NCBI GenBank assembly: GCA_027365225.1
Contig: DAHXNV010000012.1
Coordinates: 1-59,963, forward strand
Direction of reading: 5' to 3'
Source of the DNA: Gammaproteobacteria bacterium
GTDB taxonomy: Bacteria; Pseudomonadota; Gammaproteobacteria; Steroidobacterales; Steroidobacteraceae
Length of the DNA stretch: 59,963 nucleotides
Position numbers and translations under genes: made by a program. Of the stretch, positions 52,176-59,963 are shown one piece after another. The notes under the pieces were generated by a model. The model saw only the letters and a list, made by a program, of their open reading frames with translations. It did no database searches and was not told the origin of the DNA. How positions within the stretch are numbered: position 1 is the stretch's first letter; each line of letters begins with the position of its first letter.

Positions 52176-52925
52176 ATGATGGACAAGATGTTGGGTATCG
52201 ATGTCGGTGGGTCCTCGATCAAGGCCGGCGTGGTGGACGTGTCGGCCGGGAAGCTGCTCGGCGAGCTGATCGCCGCGCCGACGCCGCAACCCTCGACGCC
52301 GGCGGCGATGATGCCGGTGATCGCCTCGCTCGCGGCCCGCTTGCCCGAAGCGCAGGGCCGCATCGGCCTCGCCTTCCCGGCCGTGGTCAAGCACGGACGC
52401 GCGCGCACCGCGGCCAATGTGGATCACGCCTGGATCGGCGCCGACGGGGCGGCGCTGGTGCGTCGGACGCTCGATCGCCCGGCGCTGTTTCTGAACGATG
52501 CCGACGCGGCGGGGTTGGCCGAGGTGCGCCTCGGCGCCGGGCGCGGTGAAGCCGGCACGGTGATCATGCTCACCTTCGGCACGGGGATCGGCTCGGCGCT
52601 GTTCACGGGGGGGCATCTGTTTCCCAACAGCGAGTTCGGGCACATGGAACTGAATGGCATGGATGCGGAGAAGTGGGCCTCGGCGCACGTCAAGACCCTG
52701 CAGAGCCTCGACTGGAGGGCCTGGATCGAGCGGGTGAACGTGTATCTGGAGCGCATGCACGCGCTGTTCTGGCCGGATCTGTTCATTCTCGGGGGGGCGA
52801 TTAGCGAGCGGTTCGCCGACTTTGCGCCGCTGTTGCACTCGCCAGCGCGCATCGAGCCGGCCCAGTTCGGCGGCCAGGCCGGGGTGATCGGCGCGGCGCT
52901 CGCGGCCGCGGAAGCGGATGCCTGA
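52176..52925 (+). CDS. ppgK: Polyphosphate glucokinase (ROK family)
   Basis: 249 residues. The phosphate loop LGIDVGGSSIKAGVVD and the segment GLAFPAVVKHGRARTAANVDHAWIG mark the polyphosphate-glucose phosphotransferase branch of ROK sugar kinases. The second phosphate loop is TFGTGIGSALF, and SEFGHMEL is the ROK catalytic/metal region, without the zinc cysteines of classic ROK repressors. It phosphorylates glucose with polyphosphate, perhaps also ATP. ATGs at 52176, 52179 and 52188 are all possible starts. Confidence 0.87.
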   Translation: MMDKMLGIDVGGSSIKAGVVDVSAGKLLGELIAAPTPQPSTPAAMMPVIASLAARLPEAQGRIGLAFPAVVKHGRARTAANVDHAWIGADGAALVRRTLDRPALFLNDADAAGLAEVRLGAGRGEAGTVIMLTFGTGIGSALFTGGHLFPNSEFGHMELNGMDAEKWASAHVKTLQSLDWRAWIERVNVYLERMHALFWPDLFILGGAISERFADFAPLLHSPARIEPAQFGGQAGVIGAALAAAEADA

Positions 52926-54132
52926 GACCGGCCGCGCCGGCCAGCCGGTCAAGATGAGCTGGAGTGCGCGCAGCAAGCTCCCCGAGCTCGGCACGACGAT
53001 CTTCACGGTCATCTCGCGCCGTGCCGAGTCCCTGGGCGCGATCAACCTCGGTCAGGGCTTCCCCGACTACGACATCGATCCTCTGTTGGCGCAGCTCGTC
53101 GAGCGCGCCATGCGTGGGGGCCACAACCAGTATGCGCCCATGGAGGGTCTGCCGGCGCTGCGCGAGCGAATCGCCGCAAAGCTCGCGGCGCTCTACGGTC
53201 TGTCTGCCGATCCGGGCAGCGAGATCACGATCACCCAGGGGGCGACCGAGGCGATCTACTCGGGCATCCAGGCGGTGGTGGGCCCCGGCGACGAGGTCAT
53301 CGGGTTCGATCCGGCCTATGACGCGTACGAGCCCGCGGTACGGCTCGCCGGTGCGCGCTGCATCCGCCTGCCGCTGGCGCCGCCGGCCTTCGGTTACGAC
53401 TGGGACCGGGTGCGCGCAGCGCTGAGTCCCCGCACCCGGCTGATTCTGATCAACTCGCCGCACAACCCCAGCTGCACGGTCGCGACATCGGCCGACCTCG
53501 ACGCCCTGGCGCAACTGATCCGGGGGCGCCAGATCACGGTGCTCGCCGATGAAGTCTACGAGCACATGGTGTTCGACGGCCGCCGGCACGCCTCGGTGTT
53601 GCAGCACTCGGAGCTGCGCGCGCGCAGTCTGGCGGTGTTCTCGTTCGGCAAGACGCTGCATGCGACCGGCCTGCGGGTCGGCTATGCCGTTGCGCCGGCG
53701 GAGCTCACCGGCGAGCTGCGCAAGGTGCACCAGTTCAATACCTTCAGTATCGCGCATCCGCTGCAGTGGGCGATCGCCGAGTATCTGGCGGCACGGCCCG
53801 CGACCGGCGCGGATCTGGCGGCGTTCTTCGCCGCCAAGGGCGATCGGCTGCGCGCCGCGCTCGCGGGCGGCCCGCTGCGGCTGCCGCGCGCGCAGGGGAC
53901 TTTCTTTCAGCTCCTGGATTTCAGCGCGCTCGGCCCGCCGGGAGACACCGCGTTCGCCGAGCGGCTGCTCACCGAGGCGGGGGTTGCGTCGATTCCGCTG
54001 TCGCCGTTCTATGCCGAGCCGCCGCCGCTGTCGCTCGTGCGCCTGTGCATCGCCAAGCGCGATGCGACGCTCGATGCGGCCGCCGCGCGCCTGCGGGAAT
54101 TCCTCGAGCGGGAGGGCCGTGCGGGCGCCTGA
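52918..54132 (+). CDS. Class I/II aminotransferase, methionine aminotransferase-like (YbdL)
   Basis: 404-residue PLP fold-type I enzyme. INLGQGFPDYD and NQYAPMEGLPALRERIA are N-terminal hallmarks; SPHNPSCTV and the PLP lysine in SFGKTLHATGLRVGY are the core; the C-terminal arginine is in LVRLCIAKRDATL. The closest named group is YbdL/kynurenine-aminotransferase-like, which transaminates methionine and aromatic acids. It overlaps the ppgK stop by eight bases, so it is co-translated. Confidence 0.88.
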   Translation: MPETGRAGQPVKMSWSARSKLPELGTTIFTVISRRAESLGAINLGQGFPDYDIDPLLAQLVERAMRGGHNQYAPMEGLPALRERIAAKLAALYGLSADPGSEITITQGATEAIYSGIQAVVGPGDEVIGFDPAYDAYEPAVRLAGARCIRLPLAPPAFGYDWDRVRAALSPRTRLILINSPHNPSCTVATSADLDALAQLIRGRQITVLADEVYEHMVFDGRRHASVLQHSELRARSLAVFSFGKTLHATGLRVGYAVAPAELTGELRKVHQFNTFSIAHPLQWAIAEYLAARPATGADLAAFFAAKGDRLRAALAGGPLRLPRAQGTFFQLLDFSALGPPGDTAFAERLLTEAGVASIPLSPFYAEPPPLSLVRLCIAKRDATLDAAAARLREFLEREGRAGA

Positions 54133-54261
54133 GGGTCCGCGTATCGGCGGCTCGAGTTTGCCCGGGGGAAACCCAACATGCCCATTGAAGTGCGGACCCG
54201 AGTGTCGGCGCGCCAGAGCGGTTGCAGCGCCCCTATCGAGCGTTGCCTGGACGATGACCCG

Positions 54262-55548
54262 TCAAGGCAGTCCATTGACGCTGCCGAAGCCGTCTGCGGA
54301 TCGTAACTCCATCAGCGTCATCCGGAAACCGCCGACGAGGAACAAGCTGGCGATGGCCCATGCTAGCGCCGGCAGCCAATCGAGCTGCTTGGCGGCGGTC
54401 TGGGTCTGAATGACAACCAGAATGCTCGTATAGGCGATCGCGGTCGACGAGGCCAGCGGATATCGGACCCATTGGGCCTCGCGGTTTCGGCGTGTCACCT
54501 TCCGCGCGTGAATATTCGCCAGGCATACGATCGCAACGATGGTTGGCGGTAGCCATGCGGGCATTGGGAGCGCGTGGTGTGGAGCGAGGTACCCGATCGC
54601 CCATGCCGCGCTCATCGTCAGGATCAGGGGGAGCAGCTGCACAGCATGGAGCACGAAACACACGCGACCCATCGGCAGTGGTAGGCAGCGCCAGAGCCAC
54701 AAGGATCGCGTCCATCGTTGAGCGGCGAGGACTGACCATAGCGCCGTGGTGAGGAGAAATGCCCACAGCAGCACCGCCGTGGCCTGGGGATAGATCAGCC
54801 TCATGAGACAGGCTCCGCCGAGTCCCGCGACGAGCATCATTGCCGCCTGCGTCGTCGCGATTGACATGATCTGCCGTCCACCTGATGGAACGGTTCCCAA
54901 GGCGGTTGCGGCGTTTTGGTGCCGCGGATGGATGATCGGTGTGGTTTCCGCCGGCATGGCGCGGCCCGTGTTCGCGCGCAGGAACGGCAGCAGCAAAAGC
55001 GCACATCCGATCGCCATGATTGCAATGCAGGCGGTGCGTGCGCGAGGATCGAGCGGGTAACCGTAGAACGCTGCGAGCAGCGGGATGCTCCAGGTCAAAA
55101 TTAGGCGTGGTGCAGCGCGCAATCGGACCTTGAGCCGCGTCGTCAAGGGAAGCCAGGCGGTATACCCGAATGCCGACCAGATCCCGCCAAGCTGCAGGAT
55201 GACCGCCGAGGCTGGGGGAACGGTCCAGCCCTCGCTGTGATTGCTCACAATGGCCAGCAACAATGCGCAGCTCAGTGTGAGTCCGGGCAGGATCGTTGCA
55301 CCCCACCAGTTGGCGAGGGCGATCTCTCGTCGCGAGAGCGGCAATGTCTGCCACAGCAGGCCGCGGGCCGGTGCCGACCGCGTGCTTGCAATCGCCAGCA
55401 GAAGCACTCCGGGAAGCAGCTCCTGTCGGCCATGGAGCGCCCACGCCGCACTGGTCACGAAAAATTGCAGGGCCAGGGCGGCAAGCAGCCAGACGCCTCC
55501 AGAGGCCTGCAGATGTCGGACCAGGAGTCTGATGATATGTCGGTTCAT
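54262..55548 (-). CDS. ABC transporter membrane protein (ABC-2-like)
   Basis: 428 residues with roughly ten hydrophobic segments and a central polar region. It follows the ATPase gene by eight bases. It has no clear family signature, but the ytrA-like regulator/ATPase/permease order makes it the permease of that exporter. ATG 55548 starts the protein (MNRHIIRLLVRHL); upstream codons are low-complexity. Confidence 0.7.
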   Translation of the reverse strand: MNRHIIRLLVRHLQASGGVWLLAALALQFFVTSAAWALHGRQELLPGVLLLAIASTRSAPARGLLWQTLPLSRREIALANWWGATILPGLTLSCALLLAIVSNHSEGWTVPPASAVILQLGGIWSAFGYTAWLPLTTRLKVRLRAAPRLILTWSIPLLAAFYGYPLDPRARTACIAIMAIGCALLLLPFLRANTGRAMPAETTPIIHPRHQNAATALGTVPSGGRQIMSIATTQAAMMLVAGLGGACLMRLIYPQATAVLLWAFLLTTALWSVLAAQRWTRSLWLWRCLPLPMGRVCFVLHAVQLLPLILTMSAAWAIGYLAPHHALPMPAWLPPTIVAIVCLANIHARKVTRRNREAQWVRYPLASSTAIAYTSILVVIQTQTAAKQLDWLPALAWAIASLFLVGGFRMTLMELRSADGFGSVNGLP

Positions 55549-55556
55549 GCTGCCTG

Positions 55557-56456
55557 TCAGCGTGGCCGCCACGGCCGCCGCGCTTCGTCGACCTGGATCA
55601 GAGTCAGAAAAAGCTCCTCGAGCGTCAGGGCCGTATTGGAGATGATGTCCCATCCCTGCTGGAGCAGCGACGCCGGCGTATTGGCGCGCAGATCGAGCAG
55701 AATCCTTGCGCGGCCCTCGTGACCCTCGAGGACGGTCACGCCCTCGAGTCCGGGACGCGGCGAGTGCGGAGTGGCGAGTTCGAGCAAACGGTAGCGATCG
55801 AGGAGTTGGTCGATGCGGCTTGTGATGAGGATCTTGCCGCGATTGAGCACCGCCACGTGATCGGCGACTCGTTCGACGTCGGCGAGCTGGTGCGAGGAGA
55901 TCACGATGCTGTGCGACTCGTCCCCCATGAATTGCAGCAGCTCGACGAATAACGCACGTTTGGAGACCGGGTCCAATCCGACCGTAGGCTCATCGAGAAT
56001 CAGCAGGTCGCATTCCCGCGAGAGCGCAAGTATCAGCGCGAGCTTGGTCCGTTGCCCGAAAGAGAGCTCGGCGATCCGCTGCGTCCGTTGGATATCGAAC
56101 AGCGCCTGTAACCGTTCGGTGCGCGACGGCACCCAGTCAGGGTAGAAGCTGCGTACGAAGTCAATGGCTCTGCCGACCGTTTGCCAGGCCGAGTAGTCCA
56201 GCGCGGGGCTGACGAAGCCGACCCGGCGTTTGATGTCGGCCTCCCGTGAGGCGGACGGCAGGCCCAGCAGCTCGACCTCGCCGGACTCGGGAGATCCAGC
56301 CCCCATCAGCAGATTCAAGGTGGTGGTCTTGCCGGCGCCGTTCGGGCCGATCAGCGCATAAATCGCGCCTCGAGGGACCGCCAGAGTCAGAGGTCCGAGT
56401 GAGAATTCCGGGCCGACGCTCCTGAAAACGCGCTTCAATTCAACCGCCATGCTCAT
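55557..56456 (-). CDS. ABC transporter ATP-binding protein (CcmA/YtrB-like)
   Basis: 299 residues. Walker A GPNGAGKTTT, signature LSFGQRTKLALILAL, Walker B LLILDEPTVGLDP, switch His in VISSHQLADVERVAD, plus a C-terminal domain after residue 215. It powers the membrane protein encoded downstream. ATGA overlap with the GntR gene upstream shows coupling. Substrate unknown; relatives handle antibiotics or cell-envelope stress. Confidence 0.92.
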   Translation of the reverse strand: MSMAVELKRVFRSVGPEFSLGPLTLAVPRGAIYALIGPNGAGKTTTLNLLMGAGSPESGEVELLGLPSASREADIKRRVGFVSPALDYSAWQTVGRAIDFVRSFYPDWVPSRTERLQALFDIQRTQRIAELSFGQRTKLALILALSRECDLLILDEPTVGLDPVSKRALFVELLQFMGDESHSIVISSHQLADVERVADHVAVLNRGKILITSRIDQLLDRYRLLELATPHSPRPGLEGVTVLEGHEGRARILLDLRANTPASLLQQGWDIISNTALTLEELFLTLIQVDEARRPWRPR

Positions 56457-56887
56457 CGCTGTCCCCCGGTCTTCTGCGCTGTTGGTGGCTGTGATTCGAC
56501 CAGCTCGCGTTGCAGGATCTCGACAAGCTCCCGATCCTCGAGCCCGGCTTCCCGGCCGGCGCGCACGGCGCTGCGCAGGGCGGCGATCGCGGCGTTGCGT
56601 CGTTCCGCTCTGGAGCGGTGCCCACCCCCTGGAGCGACAAAGGTTCCCAGACCCTGATGGCGCAGGATGAGTCCGTCGCGCTCGAGTTCCTCATAGGCCC
56701 GTTTGACCGTGATCAGGCTCACTGCCAGCTGCGCCGCGAGTGCACGGAATGAGGGCATCGGGCTGAGGGCAGGCATACGGCCGCTGGCAACCTCGCGGCG
56801 GATTGCCTCGACGATTTGCTGGTACAGCGGGGCCGCGCCGCCGGTGGAAAGCGGCGGGAACTGCAGGGTGGATACGTTTTCGGGCAC
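56453..56887 (-). CDS. GntR-family regulator, YtrA type
   Basis: 144 residues. A winged helix (PLYQQIVEAIRREVASGRMPALSPMPSFRALAAQLAVSLITVKRAYEELERDGLILRHQGLGTFVA) is followed only by a short helical tail, as in YtrA-type GntR repressors. It heads an operon with the ABC genes. The start is GTG 56887, because the promoter/operator lies immediately upstream. Predicted transcription begins at or within a base of the GTG. Confidence 0.9.
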   Translation of the reverse strand: MPENVSTLQFPPLSTGGAAPLYQQIVEAIRREVASGRMPALSPMPSFRALAAQLAVSLITVKRAYEELERDGLILRHQGLGTFVAPGGGHRSRAERRNAAIAALRSAVRAGREAGLEDRELVEILQRELVESQPPTAQKTGGQR

Positions 56888-56892
56888 GGCAT

Positions 56893-56922
56893 CTGTATAT
56901 ACTAAACATATACAGTATGCAA
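56893..56922 (-). promoter_or_regulatory. Promoter and operator of the GntR-ABC operon
   Basis: On the minus strand TTGCAT (56922-56917), 17 bases, TATACA (56899-56894): a good sigma-70 promoter. It overlaps a perfect inverted repeat with arms CTGTATAT (56893-56900) and ATATACAG (56908-56915) around ACTAAAC, a likely GntR operator. Transcription would start near 56887, the GTG itself. Confidence 0.8.
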
Positions 56923-56956
56923 GTGACGCCCGAGTCTTGAACCCACCCCCAAGGAG

Positions 56957-57118
56957 TCCCCGATGGACTTGCGTTCACCCCGAGCCATGAAGCATCACGA
57001 ACATGTCACAGGCACAGGGAGGTGCCCCGCCGCCGCAGGTGGCGGACGTTGAGCCAAAAACCACGCTTTTTGGCGCAACGGCGCTGGGCGGGGCAGGAGC
57101 CCCGATCCAGCGCTTATT
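56957..57118 (+). repeat. Structured repeat element, copy B
   Basis: 162-bp partner of the element at 41370-41530, in + orientation here. It keeps the long GCCAAAAA/TTTTTGGC hairpin, the GCGCTGG/CCAGCGC stem with inner GGGGC/GCCCC, and the GGCAC/GTGCC hairpin. The outermost A-T pair of copy A is G-C here, a compensatory change. It lies in the gap between the GntR gene and the DUF2905 gene, which otherwise holds nothing. Confidence 0.8.
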
Positions 57119-57172
57119 AATAGCGGGCGAAGCGAAGCGCCGGGCCCCGACGCTGGAATCAGGCCGCGCGCC

Positions 57173-57373
57173 TCAACGCCGCAAGATCCACGCCAGGATC
57201 GAGATCACCAGGCTGATCAACAGCATGGTGGTGATGGGAAAGAAGAATTGAAAGCCCGGCCGGTCGATGACGATGTCGCCGGGGAGCTTGAACAGCGGCA
57301 GGCGCCGGACCCAGTGCCAGCCGAGACCCACCAGGATCAGCAGCGCTCCGAGAAAGATCAGAATGCGGCTCAT
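57173..57373 (-). CDS. DUF2905 small membrane protein
   Basis: 66 residues with two membrane helices (ILIFLGALLILVGLGWHWV and FFFPITTMLLISLVISILAWIL) and the family motif LPLFKLPGDIVIDRPGFQFFFPI. Length and motif fit DUF2905, of unknown function. Start ATG 57373; 57406 would add eleven non-conserved residues. Confidence 0.9.
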   Translation of the reverse strand: MSRILIFLGALLILVGLGWHWVRRLPLFKLPGDIVIDRPGFQFFFPITTMLLISLVISILAWILRR

Positions 57374-57427
57374 GCCCGCCAGTTTACCCGGATTCACTGC
57401 GGGCACGGGATCGCGGCGGCGGCCGTG

Positions 57428-58057
57428 TCAGTCGAAGTCGGCGGGCAGATCGGGGTGTAGGTGATGGGCGTAGAGCCGCTCGATCTGCGGCGCGAGGATC
57501 CGGCCGGTCGACAGCTCGGGCAGCGCGCGCAGCGGAAAGAAGTCCACGGCGTCGGTCTCGGTACCGGCCGCCGGTTCCCCGCCGGTGCGCTCGCAGACGA
57601 ACATCAGCTTGTAGATGTGGTGGATGGCGGGCGGATGCGGATGGCGCCGCCGATCGACGAGCGCCGCGAGCTTGATGGCGCGGGCCTCATAGCCGGATTC
57701 CTCGCGGATTTCCCGCGCCACGGCCGCCGAGGGCGCGTCGTTGACGTCGACCCAGCCGCCGGGCAGCGCCCACCTGCCGTCCGAGCGCTCGCGGACCAGC
57801 AGCACGCGCTCGTCTTCGAAGATCGCGCCACGCACGTCGACTTTCGGCGTCGCATAGCCGTGCTCCCCATCCCAGAGCGCCTGGGCGCGCTCGAGCGAAA
57901 TCTCGAGCGCGCCGGCGAGCAGTGCCGCGGCCAGGTCCTGAAGCTCGTGGTAGCGCTCGCGATCGAAGGGGTCGCGGGTGAAGGCGAGACCGTTCTGCGC
58001 CAGCGCCCGCACCTTGCGTGCCCAGTCGAGTACGTCCGCCGTCCGGTCGATGACCAC
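57428..58057 (-). CDS. Nudix hydrolase with N-terminal Nudix_N domain
   Basis: 209 residues. The first 60 residues (FDRERYHELQDLAAALLAG) are the helical Nudix_N domain found in YjhB-like proteins. The Nudix box reads GWVDVNDAPSAAVAREIREESGY with all catalytic glutamates. It probably hydrolyses nucleotide-diphosphate derivatives; the exact substrate is unknown. It follows icd by 16 bases on the same strand and may be co-transcribed. Confidence 0.9.
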   Translation of the reverse strand: MVIDRTADVLDWARKVRALAQNGLAFTRDPFDRERYHELQDLAAALLAGALEISLERAQALWDGEHGYATPKVDVRGAIFEDERVLLVRERSDGRWALPGGWVDVNDAPSAAVAREIREESGYEARAIKLAALVDRRRHPHPPAIHHIYKLMFVCERTGGEPAAGTETDAVDFFPLRALPELSTGRILAPQIERLYAHHLHPDLPADFD

Positions 58058-58073
58058 GGCTGCGCCGAGCGGC

Positions 58074-59381
<1,308 letters not shown>

Positions 59382-59568
59382 GAGGACTCCTCGGTGATCA
59401 CAAGACCTGAGCGACCGGCTGCGGCCAAAAGCCGCGCGGGCCGATAATCGTAGCATGGGCCTGCCGGAGGGCGGACTGTAGCAGAACAGCGGCCCGTGCC
59501 TGCCGGGCAGGGGCGCGGCATCTGTGCCACACTTGCCCGCAACGATTTTCCGGGGGGTTGCCCGCATC

Positions 59569-59963
59569 ATGAACGAGGCCGCCGACAACGATTCCGCGGG
59601 CAGCAATTCGCTGCTGCGCAAGCTCTTTGCCGTGCATCCCGTCGTCACGCCCGAGCACTCCGGGGCCGAGCGGCTGAAGCAGACGCTGTCCGTTTGGGCG
59701 CTCCTGGCCATTGGCATCGGCGCCACGATCGGCTCGGGCATCTTCGTGCTCACGGGTGTGGTGGCGGCCAGACACACCGGGCCCGCGATCACGATCTCGC
59801 TGATGATCGCGGCTTTCGGCAGCGGCCTGGCGGCGCTGTGCTACGCGGAGTTCGGGGCGTTCCTGCCGGTATCGGGCAGCGCTTACAGCTACACGTACGC
59901 CACCCTTGGGGAAGTCGTCGCCTGGTTCATCGGCAGGAACCTGCTGCTCGAGTACGGTATCTC
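59569..59963 (+). CDS. APC-family cationic amino-acid transporter (partial, runs off window)
   Basis: First 131 residues only. After a soluble stretch ([26 protein letters not shown]) come the first membrane helices [55 protein letters not shown] and a third beginning at [18 protein letters not shown]. These are the cationic amino-acid transporter (CAT/YfnA) signatures: GATIGSGIF, then CYAEF and [11 protein letters not shown]. Start ATG 59569. Divergent from icd, so the roughly 190-base gap must hold both promoters. Confidence 0.93.
   Translation, partial: MNEAADNDSAGSNSLLRKLFAVHPVVTPEHSGAERLKQTLSVWALLAIGIGATIGSGIFVLTGVVAARHTGPAITISLMIAAFGSGLAALCYAEFGAFLPVSGSAYSYTYATLGEVVAWFIGRNLLLEYGI

Noticed and set aside
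57003-57251. 82-codon + strand frame over repeat copy B
   Set aside because: The frame runs from the repeat into antisense of DUF2905. Part is shared with copy A, but the structural repeat explains the conservation more simply.

Overview
The window comes from the chromosome of a very GC-rich gammaproteobacterium. The evidence is the O2-independent ubiquinone genes ubiU, ubiV and ubiT, an Fnr/Anr regulator with all four cluster cysteines, fused RlmKL, cytochrome bd with CydX and CydDC, and the puuA/puuB/puuD putrescine genes. The mix recalls the Nevskiales/Steroidobacterales/Xanthomonadales side of the class, but there is no rRNA here to fix that. No tRNA, rRNA, CRISPR array or intact insertion sequence was seen.

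Layout. 1-4.2 kb: a fragment of a secreted protein whose intact paralogue lies at 2966-3799, a ClC chloride channel, a DUF1993 protein and a small membrane protein. 4.3-8.5 kb: DNA photolyase, a two-gene ABC exporter and a DksA-like zinc-finger protein. 8.6-13.2 kb: a MarR-EmrA-EmrB-NodT tripartite efflux operon behind an AT-rich control region. 13.3-14.1 kb: a repeat-containing SPOR lipoprotein. 14.6-23.3 kb: a tightly overlapped ten-gene minus-strand operon led by an ECF sigma factor and RskA anti-sigma factor. It continues through a fatty-acid desaturase, an FAD oxidase, DUF1365, a Cfa-like enzyme, DUF2878, DUF1295, a second Cfa-family methyltransferase and a lipocalin. This is a membrane-lipid modification module of the kind tied to light or singlet-oxygen stress.

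23.7-38.3 kb is a low-oxygen block. It holds cydA-cydB-cydX-cydD-cydC, then ubiD-ubiU-ubiV, convergent ubiT, fnr, a B12-binding radical SAM enzyme and a Cds1-like cysteine desulfhydrase. Three near-perfect Fnr boxes sit in front of ubiD, between ubiT and fnr, and between the radical SAM gene and the desulfhydrase. Their spacing suggests leaderless or nearly leaderless messages.

38.3-48.4 kb: carboxylesterase, Fe-superoxide dismutase, a PIN/Phd toxin-antitoxin pair set between short direct repeats, a strongly promoted and highly structured non-coding region before rlmKL, an HD-GYP protein, an attenuator-like leader in front of asd, and a small peptidoglycan-binding protein. 48.6-54.1 kb: puuB divergent from puuD-puuA, then polyphosphate glucokinase and an aminotransferase. 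54.2-56.9 kb: a GntR/YtrA-type regulator with an ABC transporter. 57.1-59.96 kb: DUF2905, a Nudix hydrolase, isocitrate dehydrogenase and the start of an amino-acid permease that runs off the window.

The items most worth following up are the structured RNA at about 42.48-42.70 kb, a 162-bp hairpin-rich element present twice (41370-41530 and 56957-57118) with a compensatory base change, the Fnr-box/leaderless architecture, and the pair of divergent Cfa paralogues in the sigma-controlled lipid operon.
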